Assembly (NCBI GenBank): GCA_002110465.1
Contig: NEED01000022.1
Coordinates: 1 to 64,000, forward strand
Direction: 5' to 3'
Origin: an unicellular cyanobacterium SU2
GTDB taxonomy: Bacteria > Cyanobacteriota > Cyanobacteriia > Cyanobacteriales > Microcystaceae
Length of the DNA stretch: 64,000 nucleotides
Shown: piece after piece, positions 27,736-37,148 of the stretch
How positions within the stretch are numbered: position 1 is the first letter of the stretch
Layout of the letters: each line of letters opens with the position of its first letter
Position numbers and translations under genes: made by a program
The notes under the pieces: model-generated
The model's input: only the letters and a program-made list of their open reading frames with translations
Told to the model about the DNA's origin: nothing
Database searches by the model: none

Positions 27736-28266
27736 TCATGATGACTCAACTAAACGCTTTTTCAACGCCTCAGAACGACGTTTTGCTACTTTATTATCAG
27801 GGTCATATTTCAAGGTTTCTTCGTAGGTTTCTACTGCTTGACTAATCAGTTGTTTTTTCTCATAAGCATTGGCCAAATTATTGAGAGCGATCGCATACCC
27901 TTCATAAAGTCGAATCGCTTCTTTATAGTTACGAATCGCTAAGTCTATTTGTTCCTGAGAAAAATAGGCATAACCGAGAGCATTATAAATTAAAGCCACA
28001 TTTTCAGGTTCAATTTGTTTTTTACCTTTCAAGGCTTTTTCTAACAGTTTCACTGCCTGAACATAGAGCTTTTTATCTAAATAAAGACTACCTAAATCAT
28101 AATATTCTTGAGGAGTTCCTCTTTCTTTTTGTAACTTCTCTTGAAGCTTAGAAAACCGATTTTCTGTCCGACGGGTTTTAATAATTTGAAAAAGAATAAA
28201 AATCGTTAACCCTGTTAAAAAAACAACGATACCAGACAAATAAATTACGGGAAGAACTTCATTCAT
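27736..28266 (-). CDS. ycf37: Ycf37-like TPR protein (photosystem I assembly)
   Basis: The 176-residue protein has one N-terminal membrane helix (about 7-29) and then TPR units: PQEYYDLGSLYLDKKLYVQA, ALIYNALGYAYFSQEQIDLA and AIALNNLANAYEKKQLISQA. The IIKTRRTENRFSKLQEKLQKE linker and overall size match cyanobacterial Ycf37, which supports photosystem I assembly or stability at the thylakoid. Assignment is by remembered similarity and needs a profile search. Probably a single-gene unit; the next minus-strand gene starts 71 bases away. Confidence 0.65.
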   Translation of the reverse strand: MNEVLPVIYLSGIVVFLTGLTIFILFQIIKTRRTENRFSKLQEKLQKERGTPQEYYDLGSLYLDKKLYVQAVKLLEKALKGKKQIEPENVALIYNALGYAYFSQEQIDLAIRNYKEAIRLYEGYAIALNNLANAYEKKQLISQAVETYEETLKYDPDNKVAKRRSEALKKRLVESS

Positions 28267-28310
28267 AAGACTTAACTTCTATGGATAATGGACAATAAAA
28301 CAAACCAACT

Positions 28311-28338
28311 AACTATCAACTATCAACTATTCACTATT
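28311..28338. repeat. STRR-type heptanucleotide repeat (AACTATC)
   Basis: Four heptamers follow each other (AACTATC, AACTATC, AACTATT, CACTATT) and run into the stop codon of the solute-binding protein gene. Same class as the ATTGTCC repeat at 10452. Confidence 0.6.
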
Positions 28339-29105
28339 TAGGGGAGTCCCCAAAACGTTGCCCGTTCTTGCAACCAACCGGACTTTTGCCAACGGAGAAT
28401 CGCTTGATTAACGCGATCGCGTAAACTAGCATACTGTAATCCTTTGGGCATCACCACCCCTAAGGCTTCCCCTGACAAACGGACAGGGAACTGACGATAA
28501 TTAGGATAATCTTGCACCCACCCCGCCAAAATACTATTATCCCCTGCGAAGGCATCGACGGCATCAGTTTCTAATAATGTTAAGGCTTCTTGATAGGAAT
28601 TCACTCCAACCAGTTGGGCTTGGGGAAATTCGGCGCGAATGACGGCAATGGTACTAGAAGATCTCAGAACGGCAATTTTTCCTGTTTCTAGCCCCTGTAA
28701 CCCTTTTATATAAGATTGTTTGGCGACAATTCCTGTGCCATCAAGATAATAATAGGGGCTAAAATCAACTAAACGGTTGCGAGAGGCTGTTACTGTCACC
28801 CTGGCAATCACTAAATCAACTGTCCCATCAATTACCATCTGTAGACGTTCTTGATTAGTCACCGGCTGTAAGATAATCGCTTGGCGATCGCCGAGTAATT
28901 CTTCAGCTAAGCGACGGGCGACATCAATTTCAAACCCTTGAAGCTGTCCTTTTTGATCAGAAAACCCTAAAGGGCGAACATTATCTTTAACGGCGACAAT
29001 TAGTTTACCTCGACGCAAAATTTCGTCCAATTCCGCCGCCCAAGCGGGACTCATTCCCAGGAGGACAAGCCAACTAATTAATAATGTTGAGAAAAGGTTT
29101 CTCAT
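28338..29105 (-). CDS. Periplasmic amino-acid-type substrate-binding protein
   Basis: ATG 29105 gives 255 residues with a signal peptide (MRNLFSTLLISWLVLLGMSP, cleavage near AWAAE). The body is family 3 binding protein: ILRRGKLIVAVKDNVRPLGF, GFEIDVARRLAEELLG, VDLVIARVTVTASRNRLVDF and DAVDAFAGDNSIL. It would bind an amino acid or similar polar ligand in the periplasm. No ABC permease or ATPase genes are adjacent, so it is an orphan. An in-frame upstream start at 29141 is disfavoured because it would precede the signal peptide. Confidence 0.8.
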   Translation of the reverse strand: MRNLFSTLLISWLVLLGMSPAWAAELDEILRRGKLIVAVKDNVRPLGFSDQKGQLQGFEIDVARRLAEELLGDRQAIILQPVTNQERLQMVIDGTVDLVIARVTVTASRNRLVDFSPYYYLDGTGIVAKQSYIKGLQGLETGKIAVLRSSSTIAVIRAEFPQAQLVGVNSYQEALTLLETDAVDAFAGDNSILAGWVQDYPNYRQFPVRLSGEALGVVMPKGLQYASLRDRVNQAILRWQKSGWLQERATFWGLP

Positions 29106-29175
29106 AATTTCCCATAATGACTGAGTTGAGGATAAGGACAAATCTGCACCTTATCTGATTTTCTTAGATCATTTG

Positions 29176-30105
29176 TTAATGTACCGAAGCCATCACCCGA
29201 TTCCGTCCGCCTTGTTTGGCTTTATACAAAAATGTATCGGCTCGTTTGATGATTGAGTCAACGGTTTCATCTGTTGGGGTATAGGTTGCTACCCCAATAC
29301 TAACAGTGATTTTAATTGTTTCTTGTTCGACTTGAAGAGATTGGGTTGCGATCGCGGTTCGTATCCGTTCTGCTGCATTCAATGCCCCCATACTTTCGGT
29401 TTCAGGCAAAATCACCACAAATTCTTCTCCGCCAAACCGTCCCAAACAATCAACTTTCCGCAAACAGGTGTTGATGGTATTGACCGTTATTTGAAGAATT
29501 TTATCTCCAATATCGTGACCATAAGTATCATTAATTTTTTTAAAATAATCAAGATCAATAATTAGTAGAGAAAAAGGGTTTTCATAGCGTTTGCTTCTTT
29601 CTAATTCCTTAGAGGCAAACTCGAATAAATAGCGGCGATTAGCAATTCCTGTTAGGGGATCTGTATTAGCTAATCTTTTCATCTCTTCATAGGCTTTTTC
29701 TAGTTCTTTTTTGGTTTTACTTAACTCGATATGGGTTTTGACTCTTGCCAACAGTTCAGGAATTTTAAAGGGTTTGTTAATGTAGTCTACTGCCCCAATT
29801 TTAAAAGCGTTTATTAAATGTTCTTCTTCATTACTTGCCGTCAAAAAAATTATAGGAATTGCTGCGGTAATTCTATCTGATTTGATAATTTCACACAATT
29901 GAATTCCGTTAATTTCTGGCATCATTAGATCTAACAGGATTAAATCTGGCTTAATTTTTCCAAGCCTTTCCATGGCTTGTTTCCCACTCAAAGCAAAGGT
30001 GGTTGAATAACCGACTTCATCTAAGATTTCCATTAACAATTGAATATTTTTACTAAGATCATCGACGACTAAAATTAAAAACTCTTCTGGATTAAAATCT
30101 TTCAT
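29176..30105 (-). CDS. Response regulator with diguanylate cyclase (REC-GGDEF)
   Basis: The 309-residue protein has a receiver domain (about 10-125) with phospho-acceptor Asp59 in LILLDLMMPE and Lys111 in INKPF, a short coiled-coil linker, and a GGDEF domain with active-site GGEEF (225-229). The RxxD product-inhibition site (R216-D219) is intact just upstream. It should make cyclic di-GMP when phosphorylated. It follows the hybrid histidine kinase gene by 86 bases on the same strand, so the kinase is the likely phosphodonor. Confidence 0.92.
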   Translation of the reverse strand: MKDFNPEEFLILVVDDLSKNIQLLMEILDEVGYSTTFALSGKQAMERLGKIKPDLILLDLMMPEINGIQLCEIIKSDRITAAIPIIFLTASNEEEHLINAFKIGAVDYINKPFKIPELLARVKTHIELSKTKKELEKAYEEMKRLANTDPLTGIANRRYLFEFASKELERSKRYENPFSLLIIDLDYFKKINDTYGHDIGDKILQITVNTINTCLRKVDCLGRFGGEEFVVILPETESMGALNAAERIRTAIATQSLQVEQETIKITVSIGVATYTPTDETVDSIIKRADTFLYKAKQGGRNRVMASVH

Positions 30106-30191
30106 TATGTATACCTAATATTTAAATATTTAAAAAAGTTAAAGTTGATGACTATTGTCTTCTTAGTTTTTATGTTCATAAAATCTGCAAA

Positions 30192-33100
30192 CTAATCCTC
30201 AATAATCGACTCGATTGATCGCCTCAGTTCAGGAAAATACTCTACGGTTTTAGATAAATTTTCTCCATCAAATTGTCGGATCTGATGGTTTAAACTGGTA
30301 GCATATTCTGCCAGAAGTTGACATTGATAGTCCTTTCCCCATTGTTGCAAACGTTGGGCAAATTTACGCAAGTCTTTCATAATCATAGTTTTATGTAAGG
30401 TCTGCCAGACGTTTTCTTCTTCATAACGTAGCTTTTCTAAGAGTTCGGGAGAAACTGGTTGTAATTCAGAGGAAGATATCTGTTTACCAATATTTTTGTT
30501 TTGGGAACTATCACAGGGCAAAATACTCTTGATAACTGATAGCAATTCAATGCGGGTAAGGGGTTTATAAACTAACCCTTGACATAAATTGAGTAATTCT
30601 TGTTCTTGATTGGGCTGAGAAGATGCTGTAATAATGACAATAGGAATATCTTTGGTTTGCTGATCACTTTTAAGAATTTTGATAGTCTCAATGCCATCCA
30701 TCCTAGGCATCTGTAGATCCATCAAAATTAGATCAAAATCATGCTGATGGACTTTTTCAATGGCTTCGAGTCCATCTTCAGCAACAATAGTAGTATGATG
30801 AGTATCCATAAAAAAGCTTTCAATTAATTGACGGTTAGAAGGAACATCATCAACAATCAGAATATCTGCTCGATTGAACTGGTTGAAATCTACTTCGATA
30901 GTCAGTTCTGGGGTTAAGGTATTCTGATTTAGGGGGATCGCTACTTGGGGAAACAAAAAAGTAAAGGTACTACCGTGTCTCAATTGACTTTCTAACTCAA
31001 TTTTTCCCCCTAGCATAGTCACCAATTTTCGGGTAATGGTTAACCCTAACCCTGTCCCCCCATATTGACGGTTACTTTGCCCTTCACTTTGAGTAAAAAC
31101 ATCAAAAATTCGTTTTTGCTGTTCTGGAGAAATACCAATCCCTGTATCTTTTACGCTGATAACTAACGAGCAGCAATCTAACCCATTAGTATCAGTTTCT
31201 GGTCTTTCTACTCGTTCACTTTTGACCTCTATTTTGATGTATCCTTGCTTTGTAAATTTGAGGGCATTTCCCACTACATTAATAAGAATTTGTCTCAATC
31301 TTACTTCATCAAAAATAATAACAGAGGGAACATTATCTTCAATTACAATAAATAAGTCTATATTTTTGGCGTTGGCATTGATTGCAAAAATTTGGGGAAT
31401 CTCCTCTAATACTTGTCTAAAATAAACCCTTTCATAGTTGATTTTTAACTTTCGTGCCTCAATTTTTGATAGATCAAGAATATCATTAATTAGAGCTAAT
31501 AAAATTTTTCCACTTGATGAAATGGACTCAAGATAGGAAAGGTACTGAGGTTCCTTAATTCGTGTCTGTAGCAAATCACAAAACCCTAAAATAGCATTCA
31601 TAGGAGTGCGAATCTCATGGCTCATATTGGCTAGAAATTCACTTTTAGATTTATTGGCTATTTCGGCTGTTTCTTTGGCTTTTCTTAGTTCTTCTTCTGC
31701 CTCTTTTTTTTGGGTAATATCTGTAATTGTTCCTACTAAACGATAAGGTTGATCGTATTTATCTCGGCTACATTTTCCTTTAGCTGCAACCCAAACATAA
31801 TACCCTTTTTTATGTTTAAGGCGATGGACATTTTCGTAAAGTTCTGTTTGACCATTTAAGTGTGCTTTAACATCTTTGAGTGCTTGGTCAAGATCCTCTG
31901 GGTGAACTCTGTTTGACCAAGTTGTTAATAGATTTGGTAATAGATTATTTTCATACCCTAAAATTTTCATCCAAATGGGAGAATAATAGACAGTATCATT
32001 ACGGAAATCCCAATCCCAAATCCCATCGTTAGTTCCTGATATTGCTAAATCATATCTCTGCTCACTTTCTCGTAAATCTTCTTCTATTTTTTGTCTATGA
32101 ATAATTTCTTTTGATAAAGATTCGTTGAGTTTATATAATTCGATAGTCCTAGCTTTAACTCGTTCCTCTAAATCTATTTTAGTCTGCTTAATTTGTTGAA
32201 ACTGATCTTTCAGGATATCAGTCATTGAGTTAAATTGAGTTGCTAATATATCTATTTCTAAAAGTCTACTTTTTAGCAAAGTTTCTTTTTTGATCGGTTC
32301 CTGAATTTTGTTTGGTAAATCATTAGTTAGTTGGGCTAATTTTAAAACGGGAGAAGCTAAGATGTTACTCAAAATGATTGAAATAAACAACCCTATTAAG
32401 ATAATGACCAACATAATAGCCAAATTTTTGATGTAAAGAATTTCTAGCATATTTATGTAGGGAGCAGCAGAAATACGAATGATTAACCGCCAAGGTAATA
32501 CTGGTTTTAAGTCAGCTTCTTTAATATAAAAAGAATTCCTATAACGAGTCATAATAGGTTTTCCAGGAGCAAGGGGAAGCCATTGAAATGAACCATTGTT
32601 ACTAGCACGGATCTTTCCTTCTTTTTTCCAATCGAAAAATTCTATATTTTCTAATTCTCCCTTACTATCAGCAATCACCTGATTTTTTTGATCAATTAAG
32701 ATAGTATTAACATCAGAAATAGGTAAATTCTTCTTCAGTAATTCGCTGATTTTGTCTAACTCAAGAGAACCATAAACAATTCCAGCAAACTCTCTACGAG
32801 TTCCTTGAAGAATAGGTACTTTAATGCCAATATGGGGAATAGAAGAAGCGTGATCTTGATGCATCTCCGTTATTTCAGGTTGGCGAATGTAGTTACTACT
32901 GTTCTTAGATAAGAATTTTGTGGCTACATTAATTCCGACTAAAGAGTTCCCCTCCTTGTTAACTCGAGGATAAGCTTGAATAATTGTTCCTTGGCTATCG
33001 ATGATATAAATATAGTCAAAAGCTGGAAATACCTTTGTTATCAATTTCAGTTGATTTTGGGTTTCAGAGGAGGAAACAGGGTTAGATTTTGTTAGTTCTT

Positions 33101-33794
33101 TTTGGATACTTTCGAGTGCTTGGAGATGGGGTTTATACCAAATACTTATACTATTGATAATGGGAGTAGTTACTGTTTTTAATTCTGTTTGAATTTCGTC
33201 TTCAATTGATTGTAAAATCTGATGTCCTTGAAAAACCGTCAATATCAAAGAAGGAAATAATAAAAAGGCAACCAAAAGATTAAAAATTGCTTGTTTAAAA
33301 GATATTTTACGCTCTAATTCTTGAGTAGCAAAAACTTTTTTAATAGGAAGATAAGTGATAATTAAATTAGCAACTAATGCATTGAAAATTCCATTAACTG
33401 ATTGTTTAAAAACAATTAACCAGGTTCCTAAAGTAGAAACTGGTAAAATCAAACCGTAAAATAGACCAATTAATGGAATTCCGATCAATAACCAATAAAT
33501 ACTATTAAGCAGAACTAAATTGGGATAACGGCGCAATAATAAAGAGACAAAAATTGTCTCTGCGGTAAAAATAACAATGGCGTAAGGATGTCCCCACAAT
33601 AAGTAGGTACAACTACTAGCAACAAGTCCCGCTAAAGTTCCCCAAAAGGTACCGTAATTGTAAACAACCAGCCAAACAGCAATACTTCCAAAAAGAAAAT
33701 CAACCCCGAAAAATAGCGGTAGTTTAAAATAATTCCCAACAAATCCCCCTACTAATAATAAGCAAAGGTTTAGATAATACCTCCTTTTTGCCAT
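30192..33794 (-). CDS. Hybrid sensor histidine kinase with membrane sensor region
   Basis: The 1200-residue protein has an N-terminal integral membrane region of about five helices (1-150, resembling a MASE-type sensor), another helix, a Cache-like extracytoplasmic domain (about 190-450), a helix and HAMP-like segment (about 455-540), a coiled coil, a PAS domain (about 570-700), HisKA with the phospho-acceptor His near 726 in SHEIRTPMNAILGF, a HATPase domain (DTGIGISPEQ, GGTGLGLTI), a receiver domain with Asp near 1025 (LILMDLQMPRMDG) and a C-terminal Hpt-like tail. Gene order suggests signalling to the downstream REC-GGDEF protein. Confidence 0.9.
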   Translation of the reverse strand: MAKRRYYLNLCLLLVGGFVGNYFKLPLFFGVDFLFGSIAVWLVVYNYGTFWGTLAGLVASSCTYLLWGHPYAIVIFTAETIFVSLLLRRYPNLVLLNSIYWLLIGIPLIGLFYGLILPVSTLGTWLIVFKQSVNGIFNALVANLIITYLPIKKVFATQELERKISFKQAIFNLLVAFLLFPSLILTVFQGHQILQSIEDEIQTELKTVTTPIINSISIWYKPHLQALESIQKELTKSNPVSSSETQNQLKLITKVFPAFDYIYIIDSQGTIIQAYPRVNKEGNSLVGINVATKFLSKNSSNYIRQPEITEMHQDHASSIPHIGIKVPILQGTRREFAGIVYGSLELDKISELLKKNLPISDVNTILIDQKNQVIADSKGELENIEFFDWKKEGKIRASNNGSFQWLPLAPGKPIMTRYRNSFYIKEADLKPVLPWRLIIRISAAPYINMLEILYIKNLAIMLVIILIGLFISIILSNILASPVLKLAQLTNDLPNKIQEPIKKETLLKSRLLEIDILATQFNSMTDILKDQFQQIKQTKIDLEERVKARTIELYKLNESLSKEIIHRQKIEEDLRESEQRYDLAISGTNDGIWDWDFRNDTVYYSPIWMKILGYENNLLPNLLTTWSNRVHPEDLDQALKDVKAHLNGQTELYENVHRLKHKKGYYVWVAAKGKCSRDKYDQPYRLVGTITDITQKKEAEEELRKAKETAEIANKSKSEFLANMSHEIRTPMNAILGFCDLLQTRIKEPQYLSYLESISSSGKILLALINDILDLSKIEARKLKINYERVYFRQVLEEIPQIFAINANAKNIDLFIVIEDNVPSVIIFDEVRLRQILINVVGNALKFTKQGYIKIEVKSERVERPETDTNGLDCCSLVISVKDTGIGISPEQQKRIFDVFTQSEGQSNRQYGGTGLGLTITRKLVTMLGGKIELESQLRHGSTFTFLFPQVAIPLNQNTLTPELTIEVDFNQFNRADILIVDDVPSNRQLIESFFMDTHHTTIVAEDGLEAIEKVHQHDFDLILMDLQMPRMDGIETIKILKSDQQTKDIPIVIITASSQPNQEQELLNLCQGLVYKPLTRIELLSVIKSILPCDSSQNKNIGKQISSSELQPVSPELLEKLRYEEENVWQTLHKTMIMKDLRKFAQRLQQWGKDYQCQLLAEYATSLNHQIRQFDGENLSKTVEYFPELRRSIESIIED

Positions 33795-33922
33795 AAGTTT
33801 AGGGTGTCTCCTCTCAATCTTCTCTGGCTAATGTCTATTTATAGGTATTTTTGTCAGTTTTTAGATCATAAATCATCGCCATTAAGGAAGACCTCAAAAT
33901 TACTAATTTGTTACAAATAACC

Positions 33923-34474
33923 TTAAAAGGGAAGACGGGGGATCTGACTGACTACTCCATTAATTTGTTGATAAATATCTGCTAAGCGATCGCCGTCTAC
34001 ATGAATTTCAGGAGTTGGGTAATTTTCCAAGATTTCGATCACCCGAATATTGCGGTCAGATAGTGCAGAAGTCACTAAAGCTCCTCGTAAAGATTCCCGG
34101 TTGGCTCGTTTTGATGGAGTATGGATTACTTGACCGACTTCATCTAACACAAAATCACCGGCAAAGCTCTTAAGAACTTTAGATAAAAATACGGGATCAA
34201 CATCTACATTTTTGTTAAGAAGGTTACGCAATTCTTCAGGTTTTTTATTCGCCATTTTTAAATAGGCATTGAGAGACGAAGAAACTTCTCCTGTTTCTGC
34301 TAAGGTACTCAACTCAGCCACAGATACCGACTCTCGTAAAATACTATATTTCAAGATGACTTGATCGGCGGCTTTGACGGGAATGGTAGCAGCCATTGCC
34401 CCAAAGATTCCTAATAAAACCCCTAATTTTAACTGATAGCTTAAACTAAATTTAATGAGATTTTTCATGATCAT
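33923..34474 (-). CDS. Stand-alone DUF1400 protein, secreted
   Basis: The 183-residue protein has a signal peptide (to about residue 36, PVKAADQ) and a DUF1400 domain: ILKYSILRESVSVAELSTLAETG, LNKNVDVDPVFLSKVLKSFAGD and LRGALVTSALSDRNIRVIEIL. In the hydrolase gene at 6434-8092 the same domain precedes an alpha/beta hydrolase; here the catalytic part is absent. It could be a free regulatory version or a truncated remnant, though the frame is intact. A second ATG at 34468 is equally usable. Confidence 0.75.
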   Translation of the reverse strand: MIMKNLIKFSLSYQLKLGVLLGIFGAMAATIPVKAADQVILKYSILRESVSVAELSTLAETGEVSSSLNAYLKMANKKPEELRNLLNKNVDVDPVFLSKVLKSFAGDFVLDEVGQVIHTPSKRANRESLRGALVTSALSDRNIRVIEILENYPTPEIHVDGDRLADIYQQINGVVSQIPRLPF

Positions 34475-34523
34475 TCATTAATTCAATGATTGCCAATATA
34501 TATTTTACCTCATGTCAAAAAAG

Positions 34524-35873
34524 TTAGCTTGAGTTTCCTCTAATTCCATAATTTTCCCACCAAGGTTTTTGTTTTACGTCAACAAATTCGATTTTTTTGC
34601 GAATTTCATTAAGGTTCCATCCCGTTAATTTAGATAATATGATTGCTTCCCTATCTTGGCGTTCCCTCACGTTTTTACGATAGTTTTCTAGGGCATCACA
34701 ATCAGCTTCCCCTTTGAAGGGATGACGAATAATATAATATCCTTGAAATAATTGACGATTAGGGGTTTCTTGAAATTTTAGGTCTTCGGGGAAGGTATCA
34801 CGGGAATATCGAAGATGAAGACGAGTAATAAAAACAGTTTTACCTCTTCTTATATTATTTGTTCTTGTATTTTCTAACCAAAATACTCCTGCTTTTCGTA
34901 ATTCATCTTGAGTTAATGGTTGTGCTGAACATGGATCGCAATTTCCCATATCCCAAGCGTATTCTAGAAAGGCAACTTTTTTCCCAGTGTTTTCATGGGA
35001 GGTTTGAAACATCGCTTGATAAAATTTTCCAAATTCTTCTTTCACAAACTCTGGTATTTCCACGTTAGACGGAACCTTAGCTGTGCGATAATTTGTTAAT
35101 TCTATTTGTCCTTTAGGAGATAGTAGATAAACAATTAAATCTTGCTCCCCTTGTGCGTTTAGCATTCCTAAACGAATAGGTAACATGAACTTAGGAGATT
35201 CATAAGCTATCATTAACGGACGTAATGACTTAAATCCTTGCTTAGAATACTCAGACAGATTAACTTTAGCAACAAAAAATTTTAGATTTTGGCGAATGTA
35301 GGGTTTTAAAATTTGACTTGCTCCTAATGGAATTTTATAGCCATTTTCTCTTAACCAAATTTCTAAGCCATTAGATTCTTTTGCACTTAGAAGAACAATA
35401 TCGTATTCCCCTACCGTAAATTCTTCTTCAATGGTTATACCTAAGGCATTTGCCCGTTGTCTTGATGACCTCAATGCTTCAGGTGCAGCAGCAGGTTTAG
35501 GACTCAGTAGACTGTCTTCTTGAAACTAAACCGTACAGGGATTAGAATCAAAATATTCTACTAATCTGGGCGCACTAAATCCATCTAATCTTTTGATAAT
35601 TTCTGGTTCTCTAATATTGACTTGTCTTTATGGTTAAAACAACAGGAACGGGAACCACCACTGCAAAATTTTTCACCTCTCCTTGATAGTCATTAGCCAT
35701 ATTTAAAACGGTGCGATCGCTATCTCTGGCAATGACCACTTGAGACGCTTTATTATAAAGTTCTGTATCTGCTTTTGCGACATAAAATCCACAAAATGCC
35801 CAAGCAAGTTTACTTAAAAAAACATTAAAAAAACAACGAGAATAAATCCTTTAATAGATTTTAGTAACTTCAT
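34524..35873 (-). pseudogene. DUF2330 gene broken by several frameshifts and stops
   Basis: ATG 35871-35873 opens with MKLLKSIKGFILVVFLMFF, a signal peptide, then stops. A shifted frame continues SKLAWAFCGFYVAKADTEL, SQVVIARDSDRTVLNMANDY and FAVVVPVPVVL, followed by more stops and shifts (35460-35640) with fragments such as CSPRLVEYFD-like and SPKPAAAPEAL. The last 316 codons (34524-35474) are open and include YAWDMGNCDPCSAQPLT, typical of the DUF2330 C-terminal half. The gene is therefore inactive as a whole. It follows the RnfD-like gene by 44 bases on the same strand. Confidence 0.8.
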
Positions 35874-35917
35874 GATTGATTATTCCAAAATATTACAAAG
35901 CCTCTTTAAAAAATATC

Positions 35918-36751
35918 CTAATTGTACTTATTAAAAACCTTTAAAGACTTATCTAGCCAATTAAATCTTGTTGCATTTCTCCAATTGTCTAGAAAAATAG
36001 TTAAAGGTGATAACAAAAATAAAGCCCAAAAAACAGCCGTTGAAGTATAAAATATATTCTCGATAGCAAAGGCAAAAAAAGCAATGGCAACAACCCAAAT
36101 TAAACGACTTATCTTAGCATTAGGAATTGAACGAGGATCAGTCAACATAAAAAGAGTAAATAATAATAAACTCCCATTTATTAACTGATGTTGTAGTACA
36201 TCAAAATTCCATCCTAACCAATAATTTTGTAAGGCTTCTAATTCGGTGTAAACTAACAGAAAAATTGCCGATATTTCCCATCGTCTTACCCGTTGTAAAA
36301 TCATGCCTCCCGTTCCTAAAAATAATAGTAAATACCACCAATCTGTTCCCCATTGTCCAGGACTAATCCAAGCATCTTGAGTTAAAGTTAAGGCGGCAAT
36401 AATTCCAAAATTGGCTGGATTAAAAAAATGCTTATTATTAACTTGAAAAATCAATTTACTGCCAATGGCTAAACTACTTGCTAAAGCAACTGTTGAATAG
36501 CTATTAGCTCGTAACAATAAGCATAAACCCAAAGCAGTAATCAACGCACTCCGCCAAGAGAAAGCCAATCTATGATTTTGCCTCCCAAAAGATTCCACAA
36601 AATCTAAACTGGCTTGAGTCAGCAAACAGACAGCAATAATCACAATAATTAACGTTGGTTTCATCGTCCAATCACGAGTAGCAATTCCCAAAAAAAGAAA
36701 AGTTCCCAGAAATACAATTTGATAGTTACGAGGATCTAGAGAAAACATCAC
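35918..36751 (-). CDS. RnfD/NqrB-like membrane protein
   Basis: The 277-residue protein has about nine membrane helices and matches the RnfD/NQR2 family, with KHFFNPANFGIIAALTL and LLLFTLFMLTDPRSIPNAK, the regions that flank the flavin site in Rnf/Nqr subunits. No other rnf or nqr genes are nearby, so it cannot be part of a standard complex here. A partner role with the adjacent DUF2330 protein is likely from gene order, but that partner is broken in this genome. Confidence 0.75.
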   Translation of the reverse strand: MMFSLDPRNYQIVFLGTFLFLGIATRDWTMKPTLIIVIIAVCLLTQASLDFVESFGRQNHRLAFSWRSALITALGLCLLLRANSYSTVALASSLAIGSKLIFQVNNKHFFNPANFGIIAALTLTQDAWISPGQWGTDWWYLLLFLGTGGMILQRVRRWEISAIFLLVYTELEALQNYWLGWNFDVLQHQLINGSLLLFTLFMLTDPRSIPNAKISRLIWVVAIAFFAFAIENIFYTSTAVFWALFLLSPLTIFLDNWRNATRFNWLDKSLKVFNKYN

Positions 36752-37148
36752 ACTGATGAGTAATAACTGATAGGATACATCCGCATAAATGTTAAATATA
36801 TATCTTAATCTATGAGTCGAGTTTCAACAGATTAACCGCGTCTGAAAATCAATATTACTTTTTGTAAAGAAAATCAAAATTGACTTGACTTTCTGTCCCA
36901 TCAGGTTGAACCCCAATGCTGATTAGAGTAAGAATTAGGCAAATTTTAATTATTGTTAAGCGTCTCTAACAGATTAGGAGATGACCACGTATCATCAACT
37001 ATTGATACATTCGCCTTGAAGCCAACTGAAAAGGCAAATCAATTAACATAAAAAGAAAAGTAGTTGGTTTTATTTTTTGCTTTTCTTGCATTACACTATC
37101 CTCAAATAGGAAACCCATAAAGTTTATGGTCGAGAGAGGAGAACCCTC
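36752..37148. other. Divergent leader region before psaA
   Basis: No gene is seen. A Shine-Dalgarno-like GAGAGGAGAA (37134-37143) lies just before the psaA ATG at 37149. A TTTACAAA-type half site occurs on the minus strand near 36860, as in HLR1 light-response elements, but the second half is not clear. No confident -10/-35 pair was found. Confidence 0.4.

Noticed and set aside
36840-36880. Possible HLR1 light-response element upstream of psaA
   Set aside because: Only one TTTACAAA-like half site was found; the second half does not match at the required spacing.
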